A DNA stretch of 41,424 bases, from NCBI GenBank assembly GCA_013152435.1, contig JAADGJ010000120.1, positions 1-41,424 on the forward strand, read 5' to 3'. This stretch comes from Chloroflexota bacterium. Lineage in GTDB: Bacteria; Chloroflexota; Anaerolineae; DUEN01. Made by a program: the position numbers and the translations under genes. This document shows positions 25,005 through 33,255 of this stretch, in pieces (the stretch's first letter is position 1; every line of letters begins with the position of its first letter). The notes beneath the pieces are model-generated. The model was not told the origin of the DNA and ran no database searches. It was given only the letters and a program-made list of their open reading frames with translations.

Positions 25005-26166
25005 GCCGCGTCCCCTCCATGGCGAACTGGCGCAACACCTCCAGCAGACGATCGAGCTCCTCAGGCAGCGTATAGGCGTTGATGGACAGCCGCATCCATC
25101 GTCGCTCATCGTTCGATCCCACCAGGATGCGATGCTCCTGCCACAATCGCTTCCCCGGCTCATCCGGGATCGTATGCGTGAACGCGACCAACCCGGAGCT
25201 GAGCGCCGGATCCATGGGGGAGGTCACGGTCACACCCGGGATCTCGGCCAGCGCCTCCTTCACGGAGCAGGCCATCGGAGCAATGACGCGCTCGATCTCG
25301 GCGGGATCCAACGCCTGGATACGCTCGATCGCGGTCCTCAGCGCCGGATACAGCGGCCACGGCCGGGTGCTGAACTCGAACCGTCGGGCATCAGGATAGG
25401 GCTCATACATCATCTTCTCGAGGTCGTAACGCTCCGTCATGCCCCACCCCACGAAGGTGGGCTCCACCTGAGGCAATAGATCGCGCCGGATGTAGAGGAA
25501 GCCCGTGCCCAACGGGCCACAAAGCCATTTATGTCCACACGCTGCGTAGAAGTCGCAGGCCAGGGACCGCACATCCACCGGGAACTGCCCCACAGCGTGG
25601 GCGCCATCCACCATCACCAGAACACCCTTGCGGTGGCTCAGATCGCATATCTCGGCCACGGGCAGGCGCAGGCCAGTGATGCAGGAGACATGGCTGATGT
25701 GGATCAGCCGGGTGCGGGGGGTGATGAGCCGATCCAACCGATCCAGGATGAGGTCTACATCGTGCGCCAACCGCAGCAGCTTCACCACGATCCCCTGCCG
25801 GCGCGCCAGGTTGAACCAGGGGGCAGCGCCGCCGGAATGTTCCTCGTCAGTGATGATGACCTCGTCGCCCGGATGCCACGTCAATCCATTGGCAACGATA
25901 TCCACCCCCTCGGAGACGTTCCGCGTCAGCGCCACCTCCTCCTCATCGGCATGGATAAGGGAGGCGGCGGCGCGCCGGGCGGCATCGAACTGCCTGAAAA
26001 AATCCTCCGTCACCTGGAAGACGAACGTCCCCTCGGCCTCGATGCGCCGATACCAGCGCACCAACTCATCGGCGACGACGGTGGGCAACGGGCCGTATGT
26101 GCCACAGTTCAGGTAAACACACCGCTGCACAGCCGGAAGGCCCGCTCGTAACGCAGCGACATCCAT
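24994..26166 (-). CDS. class V PLP-dependent aminotransferase
   Basis: A 390-aa fold-type I PLP enzyme of the class V group (cysteine desulfurase / isopenicillin N epimerase-like). The PLP-binding Asp is in VDGAHAVGQFPVD (about 192) and the Schiff-base Lys in CGHKWLCGPLGTGF (about 216). The N-terminal YLNCGTYGPLP fits epimerase-like members. No active-site cysteine loop typical of sulfur transfer is evident. I choose ATG 26166 because CCCCTCC on the + strand (26170-26176) gives GGAGGGG upstream; an ATG at 26193 would add nine residues. Its 3' end overlaps the MFS gene. Substrate unknown; a nearby dyad at 26193-26229 may regulate it. Confidence 0.88.
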   Translation of the reverse strand: MDVAALRAGLPAVQRCVYLNCGTYGPLPTVVADELVRWYRRIEAEGTFVFQVTEDFFRQFDAARRAAASLIHADEEEVALTRNVSEGVDIVANGLTWHPGDEVIITDEEHSGGAAPWFNLARRQGIVVKLLRLAHDVDLILDRLDRLITPRTRLIHISHVSCITGLRLPVAEICDLSHRKGVLVMVDGAHAVGQFPVDVRSLACDFYAACGHKWLCGPLGTGFLYIRRDLLPQVEPTFVGWGMTERYDLEKMMYEPYPDARRFEFSTRPWPLYPALRTAIERIQALDPAEIERVIAPMACSVKEALAEIPGVTVTSPMDPALSSGLVAFTHTIPDEPGKRLWQEHRILVGSNDERRWMRLSINAYTLPEELDRLLEVLRQFAMEGTRHGV

Positions 26167-26192
26167 GATCCCCTCCAACACGACGCCGGGCA

Positions 26193-26229
26193 TGTATCAC
26201 GCCCGGCGCAAGGTTGCGCGCATGATACA
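26193..26229. promoter_or_regulatory. nested inverted repeat upstream of the aminotransferase
   Basis: Outer arms TGTATCA (26193-26199) and TGATACA (26223-26229) flank an inner perfect dyad GCGCAA-GG-TTGCGC (26206-26219). It lies 26 bp upstream of the aminotransferase start and 57 bp after the stop of the upstream Gfo/Idh/MocA gene, so it could be an operator, an attenuator or a terminator. Confidence 0.4.
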
Positions 26230-26286
26230 ACCGGAAAGAGCACGCCGGCCGAGGCCGGGCAGGTCAGAAGTGGGAGACTCGTAGTA

Positions 26287-27357
26287 CTATAACACGCCGC
26301 GCTGGACCAGATGCGCGCGAAAGATCTCCTCGAACAGGCGGACGTCCGTGCGCGTGTCGGCCGCCGACGACCGGAACGGCTCGCCGGTCTGCAGGCAGTG
26401 AATGAAGTGTTCCGCCTCCCGCTTGTAGCTCCACGACCAGATGGGCTTGGGGATCGGCCGGGTGAATGTCTGCTCCTCCCCAGCCCGATAGACCTCCACC
26501 TCCGCCGGGACCTGCCTCAGCAACAGCGGCGGCGCCCACGTCTTCACCCATCCGTGACGGAAGTAGATCTGCGTATGTTCATCCCAGCGGTAATGCGAGA
26601 TCAGTCCCGATTCGATCACCGCCCGGATGCCGGCCAGATCCAACACGACGATCCCCGTATAGCCATCGGCATCCAGATCCACCACCCGAACGGTCACCTC
26701 ATCCCCGACGTCCAGGAACCAACGCAACAGGTTCACGTTGTGCGTGTACTGCTGGAGATAGCCCAGATATTGCTCCAGGTACTCGGGGGGCAGCCAATCC
26801 GGCCCCTGGGCTGGCACCTCGGGCATGGGCTCATCGCTGGTCGCCATGGGCGTATCAAGCCCACAGATCCAATCGCCGCAGAACCCATGGTTGCGGACGA
26901 AGGTGATCGCCCCCAGCTCACCGGTCTCGCGAAACCGATCGACGGTGGCCTTGACCAGCTCATTCCCGGCGTCATAGCGCTTCATGTACCCCACCATCAG
27001 CCGTCGGCCGGATCGACGCTCGGCCTCCAGGATGGCATCGGTCTGCGCCAAGGAGACGGCCATGGGTTTCTCCATGAACACGTCCTTCCCCGCCAGCAGC
27101 GCATCGCGAGCGATGCGTCCCTGCACCATGAACCCCGCCGACACGGCGATGGCGTCCACATCCGGGTCGGCCAATAGCTCCTCGTGGCTCCGATATAATC
27201 GCGGGATCCCGAACCGCCGCTGTACCTCCCGTCCTAGGTCCTGACGTATCTCCGCCAACGCGATGATCTCACAACCGGGAATCGTGCTAAAATTGGGGAG
27301 ATGCACCTTCTGCGCCATGAACCCACAGCCGACGTATCCAAGACGCACGGTTCGCAT
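26287..27357 (-). CDS. Gfo/Idh/MocA family oxidoreductase (6 of 6)
   Basis: A 356-aa dehydrogenase. The Rossmann loop is GCGFMA (about 10-15), EKP is near 98 and the C-terminal region reads YTHNVNLLRWFLD near 215, where an Asn precedes the helix in place of the usual Asp-x3-His arrangement. The start ATG 27357 has AAGGGGG 7 nt upstream; the upstream extension to 27651 is an artefact. It is divergent from the methyltransferase and lies upstream of the aminotransferase and MFS genes on the same strand. Substrate unknown. Confidence 0.88.
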   Translation of the reverse strand: MRTVRLGYVGCGFMAQKVHLPNFSTIPGCEIIALAEIRQDLGREVQRRFGIPRLYRSHEELLADPDVDAIAVSAGFMVQGRIARDALLAGKDVFMEKPMAVSLAQTDAILEAERRSGRRLMVGYMKRYDAGNELVKATVDRFRETGELGAITFVRNHGFCGDWICGLDTPMATSDEPMPEVPAQGPDWLPPEYLEQYLGYLQQYTHNVNLLRWFLDVGDEVTVRVVDLDADGYTGIVVLDLAGIRAVIESGLISHYRWDEHTQIYFRHGWVKTWAPPLLLRQVPAEVEVYRAGEEQTFTRPIPKPIWSWSYKREAEHFIHCLQTGEPFRSSAADTRTDVRLFEEIFRAHLVQRGVL

Positions 27358-27446
27358 AAGCGTGCCCCCTTTCGTATATCCTGATCCTCCTGGCGACCTC
27401 CCAACGCCGCCAGGGCCGGCCTTTGCCCGGCGAAAGCAGGGAAGAT

Positions 27447-28109
27447 ATGACGAAACGCTTCGACTATCAGAGCTTTTACGACCGCATCGCGGGTATATAC
27501 GAGCTGGGCGCCCGGTTCTGGCTGGGGTACTCCGCCCGGGGCCTGCCCTGGCTGCCCGCGTCCGGGCGCATACTGGAGATCGGCCATGGGCCGGGATTGC
27601 TCCTCTCGCGCCTGGCCCGAGACGATCGGGTATTCGGGTTGGATCTGTCATGGGAGATGATCCGCCGGGCGCGGCGCGGGTCAGCCCGGGCGGGGATACG
27701 AGCCCTTCTGACCCAGGGCGACGCGACCCATCTCCCCTTCGCGAGCGCCTCCTTCGACGGGATCCTCATCACCTTCGCCTTCAGCGCCATCCCGGACAGG
27801 ACCGGAGCCATGGCCGAGATGGCGAGGGTGCTCCGGCCATCCGGCCGGCTCGTCCTGGTAGACGCGGGAATCCCCGATGACCACAACCGGATGGCCGTCT
27901 TCCTGGCGCGCCTGTGGGAGCGGTTCGGCGATCACATGCGCGACGAGGTGCTGTTGATGCAAGCCGCGGGGCTGCGCGTGATCCACCGGGAGGAATTCGG
28001 CCCCTGGCGCTGCATGCGGGTGGTCGTGGGGGAGAAAGCGCCGGCCGCAGTGGGCGATGAGGCCCGCCACGGCCGGCCTGCCCAAAGTCCTGACGCGCTC
28101 GGCCGATGA
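27447..28109 (+). CDS. class I SAM-dependent methyltransferase
   Basis: A 220-aa methyltransferase of the UbiE/COQ5-like type. Motif I is ILEIGHGPGLLL (about 42-53), the acidic residue after beta-2 is GLDLSWEMI (about 68), motif II/III is GDATHLPFASASFDGI (about 92-107) and LRPSGRLVLVDAG follows near 135. AGGGAAG precedes the ATG at 27447. The acceptor substrate cannot be inferred. It is the only plus-strand gene in this stretch, and its stop is 9 bp from the stop of the convergent GH4 gene. Confidence 0.88.
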   Translation: MTKRFDYQSFYDRIAGIYELGARFWLGYSARGLPWLPASGRILEIGHGPGLLLSRLARDDRVFGLDLSWEMIRRARRGSARAGIRALLTQGDATHLPFASASFDGILITFAFSAIPDRTGAMAEMARVLRPSGRLVLVDAGIPDDHNRMAVFLARLWERFGDHMRDEVLLMQAAGLRVIHREEFGPWRCMRVVVGEKAPAAVGDEARHGRPAQSPDALGR

Positions 28110-28118
28110 TGCCAGCGC

Positions 28119-29447
28119 CTACACCTCAAAATGCTTGAACTGGGGCAGGTACTCCCGGTTCTGCTGAAACATCTCGTTCACCATCTGCTTAATCTCCGCC
28201 AGCGAGAGCACGGCGGCGGTCAGCGGATCGTAGACGATGGCATGGTAGACCAGTCGGGGATCGCCGGTGAGGGCCGCCTCCACCGCCATCTCCTCGATCT
28301 GAGCGCTCAGATCGGTCAGGGCGGCGCATTGCGGCGGAAGCGGTCCGACATGCACGGCCTCGAACCCCTTGCGGCTGGCCCAGACGGGCACCTCCACACA
28401 GGCGTTCTCGGGCAGGTTCGTGATGAGCCCCGTGTTGGGCACGTTACCGTTGAACTGGAAGGGCTCTCCCCCCTGAAGGGCGTTGATGATGTAGGCCGCG
28501 TACTCGTGCCCACGCTCTAGCGAGATGGGCGTGTCCGAGGCGAACCACCTCTTCGCCTCCTCACGCCAGGTGTCCTCGCGCTCCCGGTAGCGCTTGAGGA
28601 TATAGGCGTGCTCGCCGGGGTTCCACCCCGTGCCGTGCGTGCAGTACTTCTCGATCAGGTCAGGCCGCTTGCGGAACCACCAGTTGTACTCGGAGTTGTG
28701 GCCGCTGGACTCGGTCACGTAGTAATCGAGATGGAGGAACATCTCGTTGCGCACGATCTCCTCGTTGTAAATCTCCGGGTTCTCGGTGATGGCCTTGCGG
28801 ATCAGCGGATACGCATCCTCCCCGTTCCATTCGAACTTCAGGTACCAGGCCATATGGTTGATCCCGGCGCAGGTATAGGTGATCTCCTCTATGGGTGCGC
28901 CGATCCAACGGGCCAGCATCATGGCCGTTCCCTGCACGCTGTGACACAGGCCGGTGAGGCGAATATGGGTCTCCCGCTGCAATGCCCGGCAGAGCATGGC
29001 CATGGGGTTGGTGTAATTGAGCATGTAAGCATCCGGACAGTAGCGCTCCATGTCCCGGGCGATATCCAACATGACCGGGATGGTCCGCAACGCCCGGAAG
29101 ATGCCTGAGGGACCGCGAGTGTCGCCGATATTGATGTCCACGCCGTACTTCTCGGGGATCTCGATGTCGTAACGCCAGACGTCCGTCCCGCCCACCAGGA
29201 TGGTGACCAGGACCACATCGGCATCCCGCAGGGCCTCGATCCGATCCATCGTGGCCTCGACCTTGGCCGGGTAATTCCCCATCTCCACAATGCGCCGGAC
29301 CGACTTGTAGGCGAAATCCAGGCGCTCGGCGTCGATGTCCATCAGGGTCAACGTGGCGTCCTCCAGGAGCGGGAAGGTCAGGATGTCCCTGACCAGATTG
29401 CGGGTGAACCCCAGGCTCCCGGCACCGATGAAAGCGATCTTCGTCAT
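28119..29447 (-). CDS. GH4 family NAD- and Mn-dependent glycosidase (alpha-galactosidase/alpha-glucosidase-like)
   Basis: A 442-aa GH4 enzyme. These cleave glycosides by transient oxidation at C3 with NAD+ and a divalent metal. The Rossmann loop is FIGAGSLGF (6-14), the family segment LNYTNPMAM is at 143-151, and the metal ligands are Cys168 (GLCHS) and His198 (GINHMAW). CHS rather than CNxP points to the alpha-galactosidase/alpha-glucosidase/glucuronidase side and away from 6-phospho-beta-glucosidases. AAGGAG lies 8 nt before ATG 29447, downstream of a good promoter. Probably cytoplasmic; exact sugar unknown. Confidence 0.92.
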   Translation of the reverse strand: MTKIAFIGAGSLGFTRNLVRDILTFPLLEDATLTLMDIDAERLDFAYKSVRRIVEMGNYPAKVEATMDRIEALRDADVVLVTILVGGTDVWRYDIEIPEKYGVDINIGDTRGPSGIFRALRTIPVMLDIARDMERYCPDAYMLNYTNPMAMLCRALQRETHIRLTGLCHSVQGTAMMLARWIGAPIEEITYTCAGINHMAWYLKFEWNGEDAYPLIRKAITENPEIYNEEIVRNEMFLHLDYYVTESSGHNSEYNWWFRKRPDLIEKYCTHGTGWNPGEHAYILKRYREREDTWREEAKRWFASDTPISLERGHEYAAYIINALQGGEPFQFNGNVPNTGLITNLPENACVEVPVWASRKGFEAVHVGPLPPQCAALTDLSAQIEEMAVEAALTGDPRLVYHAIVYDPLTAAVLSLAEIKQMVNEMFQQNREYLPQFKHFEV

Positions 29448-29564
29448 CGACAGCTCCTTATCAGGCATAAGATGATGCGGTCCAGGCCCCTACGCCCCCA
29501 TCACGAAACGCACGCGGTAGGAAGCCCCCGCCGTAGCGCGTGCCCCGTGGCAGCGTCAGGATAC

Positions 29565-29594
29565 ATTCTATATGCTACGCGACCGAGTTGTCAA
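29565..29594 (-). promoter_or_regulatory. sigma-70 promoter of the GH4 gene
   Basis: On the minus strand a perfect TTGACA (29594-29589) is followed after 18 bp by TAGAAT (29570-29565); TATAGA at 16 bp is an overlapping choice. It lies about 120 bp upstream of the GH4 start. Confidence 0.6.
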
Positions 29595-29808
29595 CACGGT
29601 GACGGGAGTTTCATTTCAGGGGCCACGCCTCTTAAAGCTCCCCCGCATTTTCAACAAAAGGGACACACCACCGGCGTTCAGAGCCTTTTCAAAGCCCAAC
29701 GTCCATACTGACATACGTGGCACCTGCAGAAACGTCGTGTTTGTATACGCCTTCTCGGTTTCCCCCAGCACACGATGTGGCCAAACGTACCCACCGCCCA
29801 ACGATGAG

Positions 29809-29837
29809 CCCCCTTCTCCCGAGTTCGGGGAAGGGGG
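29809..29837. repeat. GC-rich inverted repeat in the 29448-30180 gap
   Basis: An imperfect hairpin of the form CCCCCTTCTCC / GGGGAAGGGGG is followed by TCTGGGGGATGAGGG. It resembles common short intergenic repeats of GC-rich bacteria. The rest of 29600-29985 has no gene or other structure that I can support. Confidence 0.5.
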
Positions 29838-29989
29838 TCTGGGGGATGAGGGCCGTTTTTCTGTCGGTTGACGAGCAGGGGAATGACTTGCGTCGGGCAA
29901 TACGCGGGGGCGTTCCTACCATCCCGATTCCCATCACTGACCCTGAAAAAGCCGGGCCACTGGGATCGCCGGAGATAGCGACTCAAACG

Positions 29990-30106
29990 ACCTTGGCGAT
30001 CCATGCCGCCGGCCGCGACCTGACCGACGAGCTAGATCGGGCGCCGCATGGGGCGCATCTGCTCATGAGGTTTTCCATCGCCGGGGTGCTGGGCCGCTCA
30101 GTCTGA
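29990..30106 (+). pseudogene. remnant of a cytochrome b5-like heme/steroid-binding domain gene
   Basis: The frame ending at TGA 30104-30106 carries IHAAGRDLTDELDRAPHG followed by LLMRFSIAGVL, which fits the C-terminal part of bacterial cytochrome b5-like domains, including one heme-ligand-region His. The N-terminal half (usual DVS..W..G.H segment) is missing and no ribosome site leads into it, so it looks like a 5'-truncated gene. It could also be a chance resemblance in a short stretch. Confidence 0.45.
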
Positions 30107-30112
30107 CGCCAT

Positions 30113-30145
30113 ATAAAAAAGTCGGGCGATGGCTTGTAGCCATCG
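30113..30145 (-). terminator. rho-independent terminator of the small membrane protein gene
   Basis: Read on the minus strand, a perfect 8-bp stem (CGATGGCT / AGCCATCG) with a 3-nt loop is followed after a few bases by TTTTTTATA. It lies about 36 bp after the stop at 30181. Confidence 0.8.
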
Positions 30146-30180
30146 GAGAGACACCCTGCAGCCGCAGCCCACTGCTCCAG

Positions 30181-30438
30181 TTACCGTCTGTAGGAGGTCG
30201 TTAAACCTCGCACACCCACCAGGCTACCCACGACCATGGCGATGATGACCCAGACCGGTATTTCATCAGAAACTGGCACCCCACCTGAGTCAGCCAAGAC
30301 CGGTGTGGCCCACAGCGTCACCGAAAGGATAGCCACGGCAATCGCGAGGACAATGGCCCACCACGGAATGCCCATCTGGCGTTTCTCCGCGGATTCGAGC
30401 CTACCGGTCAGTTGTAGAACCTGATCCTGAACAGCCAT
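30181..30438 (-). CDS. small two-helix membrane protein
   Basis: An 85-aa protein with a short coiled-coil-like N-terminus (VQDQVLQLTGRLESAEKR) and two hydrophobic segments (about 24-48 and 60-78), ending in a basic tail. The start chosen is ATG 30438, preceded by a run of six G; an upstream ATG at 30495 would add a 19-residue polar segment. A clear terminator follows. No family recognised. Confidence 0.6.
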   Translation of the reverse strand: MAVQDQVLQLTGRLESAEKRQMGIPWWAIVLAIAVAILSVTLWATPVLADSGGVPVSDEIPVWVIIAMVVGSLVGVRGLTTSYRR

Positions 30439-30543
30439 TTTGTCCCCCCATGCCGTGCCTTCGCCCGCATTGTCGCGTAAAGGGATCCGGATCACAATAG
30501 GACTTCCGGGGGAGTCCGCAACGGCCGGCGAGCCAATACAAAA

Positions 30544-30563
30544 GCGCCGGGAGCTCCCGGCGC
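30544..30563 (-). terminator. perfect palindromic hairpin terminator of the NUDIX gene
   Basis: A 20-bp perfect palindrome (GCGCCGGGAG/CTCCCGGCGC) is followed on the minus strand by TTTTG. It lies 35 bp after the NUDIX stop. Confidence 0.65.
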
Positions 30564-30597
30564 CTTCATAGATCGGCCCCTTCGCTGCAGACCCCCA

Positions 30598-31116
30598 CTA
30601 CCCTTCGCCCGCCCATTCGATCACCAGCCGGTCGTTCTCATCATAGTGGTAACGGCCGAACAACGGCGGAGCACCCGGCCCCATCGACAGGACCCGAGGC
30701 AGCAGATCCGTCAGATCCTCGACCAAGTCATACTCCAACACGCGATCCCGCGGCACCCACTCCAGCGTCCCCTCCTCCGACGGGCGGACCGCCCGGCCCA
30801 GCGCCCGAGCAGTGAACACGAAGAACAGGATGCCGAGCTGCGGATCGCCCGCATCCACGTGGACCACGGCGCGCAGCCGGACATCCTCCACCGCCACCCC
30901 CGTCTCCTCCTCGATCTCCCGGAGCGCCGCGGAGAGCACATCCTCGCCGCGCTCGATATGCCCCCCCACGCCATTGTACCGGTTCGGCCAGAGGCGCTTG
31001 TTCGGCCCGCCCCGCAACAGGAGCACATCATCCCCATGCGTGATGAAGCAAAGCGTGCGGGGGACCACCTGGTAACGGCGCCGGCTCTTCTCAACCCCTT
31101 GATCCTGTTTCCCCAT
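30598..31116 (-). CDS. NUDIX hydrolase
   Basis: A 172-aa NUDIX protein of the 8-oxo-dGTP/NTP pyrophosphatase type. The complete Nudix box starts at about residue 51: GHIERGED... REIEEETGV, with all catalytic Glu residues. Preceding LWPNRYNGVGG and following VVHVDAGDPQLGILFFVFTA are typical of MutT-like members. GAGGG lies just before the ATG. It is followed by its own terminator and belongs with the second NUDIX gene 41 bp upstream. Likely nucleotide-pool sanitation; substrate not certain. Confidence 0.92.
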   Translation of the reverse strand: MGKQDQGVEKSRRRYQVVPRTLCFITHGDDVLLLRGGPNKRLWPNRYNGVGGHIERGEDVLSAALREIEEETGVAVEDVRLRAVVHVDAGDPQLGILFFVFTARALGRAVRPSEEGTLEWVPRDRVLEYDLVEDLTDLLPRVLSMGPGAPPLFGRYHYDENDRLVIEWAGEG

Positions 31117-31157
31117 CGTCCCTCATCACCCCTGCATTCAGACGGCCCATCCCCCTC

Positions 31158-31820
31158 TCAAGGGAGACGGCCCCGATCGTCTTGTCCATCCTCTCCCTGC
31201 CGGGCGAGCCACGCGGCGAAGAAGCGAGCCGTGCCCAGAGGCCGCAGCACGACGTCACGAGGGATGGGAGACGCCTCCCACAACCGGGCACCCTCCGCCA
31301 GCAGGCGGTCCAATCCGACCGGTCGGACCCAGGTGTCCGCCACCTGATCCGCGGACAGTCCGATCAACGCCGGGATCTCCGCGCCCGGCGCCGGCGTGGA
31401 GACGGCCCTGGCCCGGAAGACGAGCCCCAGGAAGGGGATCTCCACCTCGCCAGGCCCGCGCCGATCGGGCAGGCGGAAGCGATCTCGCCAAAGGAGCCAG
31501 GGCCGCACCGGCTCCTCCCAGACGAGATCGAGCGGGCGCAGACGGCCATCCGACAGGCACTCGCAGGTCTGTCCCGCGTCCATCAGCTCGATGCGACACC
31601 TCGCCTCCTCCTGCGCCTCCCGGATCACCGTCTCCATCCAGGTCTCGCCCGGGTCCTGGTGGCCGCCGATGCCGATATAGTGCAGCGTCCAGCGCTCGCC
31701 CGTCCGATTCCACTGGAAGCGCGGCTCGATGCCGAACACGTAACGGCCATCATACTCCAGGATCAAGCCCGAGGTGACGTGCCCGCCCGGCTCCACCCAA
31801 TCCGCCAAACGAGAGGGCAT
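31158..31820 (-). CDS. divergent NUDIX domain protein
   Basis: A 220-aa protein with a NUDIX fold: GIGGHQDPGETWMETVIREAQEEARC contains the REAQEE core, but the Gly two residues after the EE pair is Arg, a change from the consensus box. The start is taken at ATG 31820, with GAGG 8 nt upstream formed by the stop region of the acylphosphatase gene; ATG 31826 is an alternative. The two genes are therefore probably coupled. The C-terminal half (about 95-220) is not recognised. Activity may be altered or substrate-specific. Confidence 0.8.
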   Translation of the reverse strand: MPSRLADWVEPGGHVTSGLILEYDGRYVFGIEPRFQWNRTGERWTLHYIGIGGHQDPGETWMETVIREAQEEARCRIELMDAGQTCECLSDGRLRPLDLVWEEPVRPWLLWRDRFRLPDRRGPGEVEIPFLGLVFRARAVSTPAPGAEIPALIGLSADQVADTWVRPVGLDRLLAEGARLWEASPIPRDVVLRPLGTARFFAAWLARQGEDGQDDRGRLP

Positions 31821-31830
31821 CCCCATATCC

Positions 31831-32121
31831 TCAATAGCTGCTCGTCGTGATGTAAAAGTCCTTGTACTTGCCGCTGGGCCGCTCGTATCGCACTTCCACG
31901 TTCTCCACCGCGGCCTCCTCCGGGCCACGCCAGCACCACCGGATCATGTGCTCGATATCCTGTGGATCTCCCTCGAACACGGCCTCCACCCGGCCGTCCC
32001 ACAGGTTTCGCACCCATCCGGTCAATCCCAGCTTCCGGGCCATACGCTGCGTCTCGGCCCGGAAGAACACCCCTTGCACATGACCGGAGATGTATACATG
32101 CGCTCGCGCCGCGGGCATCAT
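31831..32121 (-). CDS. acyP: acylphosphatase
   Basis: A 96-aa acylphosphatase that hydrolyses carboxyl-phosphate bonds. The motif GHVQGVFFR with the catalytic Arg is at about 15-23, and GWVRNLWDGRVEAVFEGD supplies the catalytic Asn. The start is ATG 32121 with GGAGAGG upstream (the next codon is also ATG). The longer open frame to 32199 would add an Arg-rich stretch not seen in the family. It ends 11 bp before the divergent NUDIX gene start. Confidence 0.93.
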   Translation of the reverse strand: MMPAARAHVYISGHVQGVFFRAETQRMARKLGLTGWVRNLWDGRVEAVFEGDPQDIEHMIRWCWRGPEEAAVENVEVRYERPSGKYKDFYITTSSY

Positions 32122-32218
32122 GGGACCTCTCCTCGCGACGGTTCGCCGGCCGAGCAGGCGCAATAAGCCCCGCCCAAGCCGGCGAATGACTCCCGCCATG
32201 ATGGCACCCCGATCGAGC

Positions 32219-32506
32219 TTACTGCTTCAGGCGCTCGATGAAATCCTCGATGGGAATCGCCGTCATGGTCATCAACTTGATGCTCCCCCGGGAGGCCATC
32301 TCGGCGGATACCCGGGCGACGGTCTCGTTGTCGGGCGCCTCGACGATGTTCACGAAGTCATACGGGCCCAACGTGGCGTACTGGGCGATCACCCTGACCC
32401 CCAGCGCCTCCAACTCCTTGTTGACCTCCAGGATGCGCTCCGGATTCCGCTTGATGGTCTTGGCCCCCTCATCGGTGAGGTTGCTCAACATCACATAGGT
32501 GCCCAT
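32219..32506 (-). CDS. GYD domain protein
   Basis: A 95-aa single-domain protein of the GYD superfamily (ferredoxin-like, dimeric alpha-beta barrel fold). The name-giving motif is LGPYDFVNIVEAPDN (about 46-60), with MLSNLTDEGAKTIK at the N-terminus. AGGAGGAGATC precedes the ATG. The family has no firmly known reaction. It lies 97 bp upstream of acyP on the same strand and could share its transcript. Confidence 0.9.
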   Translation of the reverse strand: MGTYVMLSNLTDEGAKTIKRNPERILEVNKELEALGVRVIAQYATLGPYDFVNIVEAPDNETVARVSAEMASRGSIKLMTMTAIPIEDFIERLKQ

Positions 32507-32567
32507 GATCTCCTCCTATAGGCCCCGAGGCCCTCGCTCATTCCACCATGCCCAACGTCCGGGGGAA

Positions 32568-32695
32568 AAAAACCGCCGCTCCCGCCGTGGGGAGGCCCGG
32601 AGGGGCTTCACTTCCGACGAAACCTTTCTTCCGCCCTACACCTCCCCTTGTGGAGCGATAGCCGAGGCACGCCCTGAGGCAGCCCCAGACGCTCG
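32568..32695 (+). repeat. MITE-like dispersed repeat, copy D (partial, degenerate)
   Basis: Segments matching copy B are recognisable: GTGGGGAGGCCCGGAGGGGCTTC near the left and ACACCTCCCCTTGTGGAGC followed by CTGAGGCAG near the right, in B orientation. Both terminal repeats and about half of the interior are missing. It fills the gap between the nitroreductase stop and the GYD gene. Confidence 0.55.
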
Positions 32696-32696
32696 A

Positions 32697-33212
32697 TCAC
32701 AACTCCCGCACCAGATCGCTCAACGGGCGACGAGGAGTGGGCGCAGGGGATTCGGCAGGGTACCCTACCGGCAAGATGGCGACGGGATGCAGCCCGTCCG
32801 GCAGACCCAGGACCCGGATCACCGAGTCGTCATGGAAAGCGCCCACCCACACGGTGCCCAGCCCCAGAGCGACGGCGGCCAACTGCGCGTAAGCGCAGGC
32901 GATGGTCGCGTCCTGCACGCAGTACAGTCGTTCCCCGCGCTGTCCATACTTACGGGCAGAGCGAGCAGCGTCGGTGCAGAAGACCAACACCACAGGAGCC
33001 TGCGCCACATACGCCTGGTTGTAGCTGGCCTCCGATAGCGCCCGTCGCAGCGCGGCGTCACGCACCACGAAGACCTGATAGGCCTGCAAGTTTCCGGCGG
33101 AGGGCGCCGCGTTGACGGCCTCCAGGATGCGCTGCAACGCATCCTCCGGCACCGGCCGGTCCTGGTATGCGCGAATGGAACGGCGTTGTCGTATGCATTC
33201 GAAGATATCCAT
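32697..33212 (-). CDS. nitroreductase family protein
   Basis: A 171-aa flavin-dependent nitroreductase-like enzyme. FECIRQRRSIRAYQDRPV at the N-terminus binds the FMN phosphate, APSAGNLQAYQVFVV is at about 36-50 and VALGLGTVWVGAF is near 117. It is short, as in the single-domain FMN-binding branch. GAGAGAGGAC precedes the ATG. These enzymes reduce nitroaromatics, quinones or other flavin substrates with NAD(P)H; the physiological substrate is unknown. Confidence 0.92.
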   Translation of the reverse strand: MDIFECIRQRRSIRAYQDRPVPEDALQRILEAVNAAPSAGNLQAYQVFVVRDAALRRALSEASYNQAYVAQAPVVLVFCTDAARSARKYGQRGERLYCVQDATIACAYAQLAAVALGLGTVWVGAFHDDSVIRVLGLPDGLHPVAILPVGYPAESPAPTPRRPLSDLVREL

Positions 33213-33255
33213 GTCCTCTCTCCGCGTGGATCTCCAGGCTCAATCGCTGGGCGTC

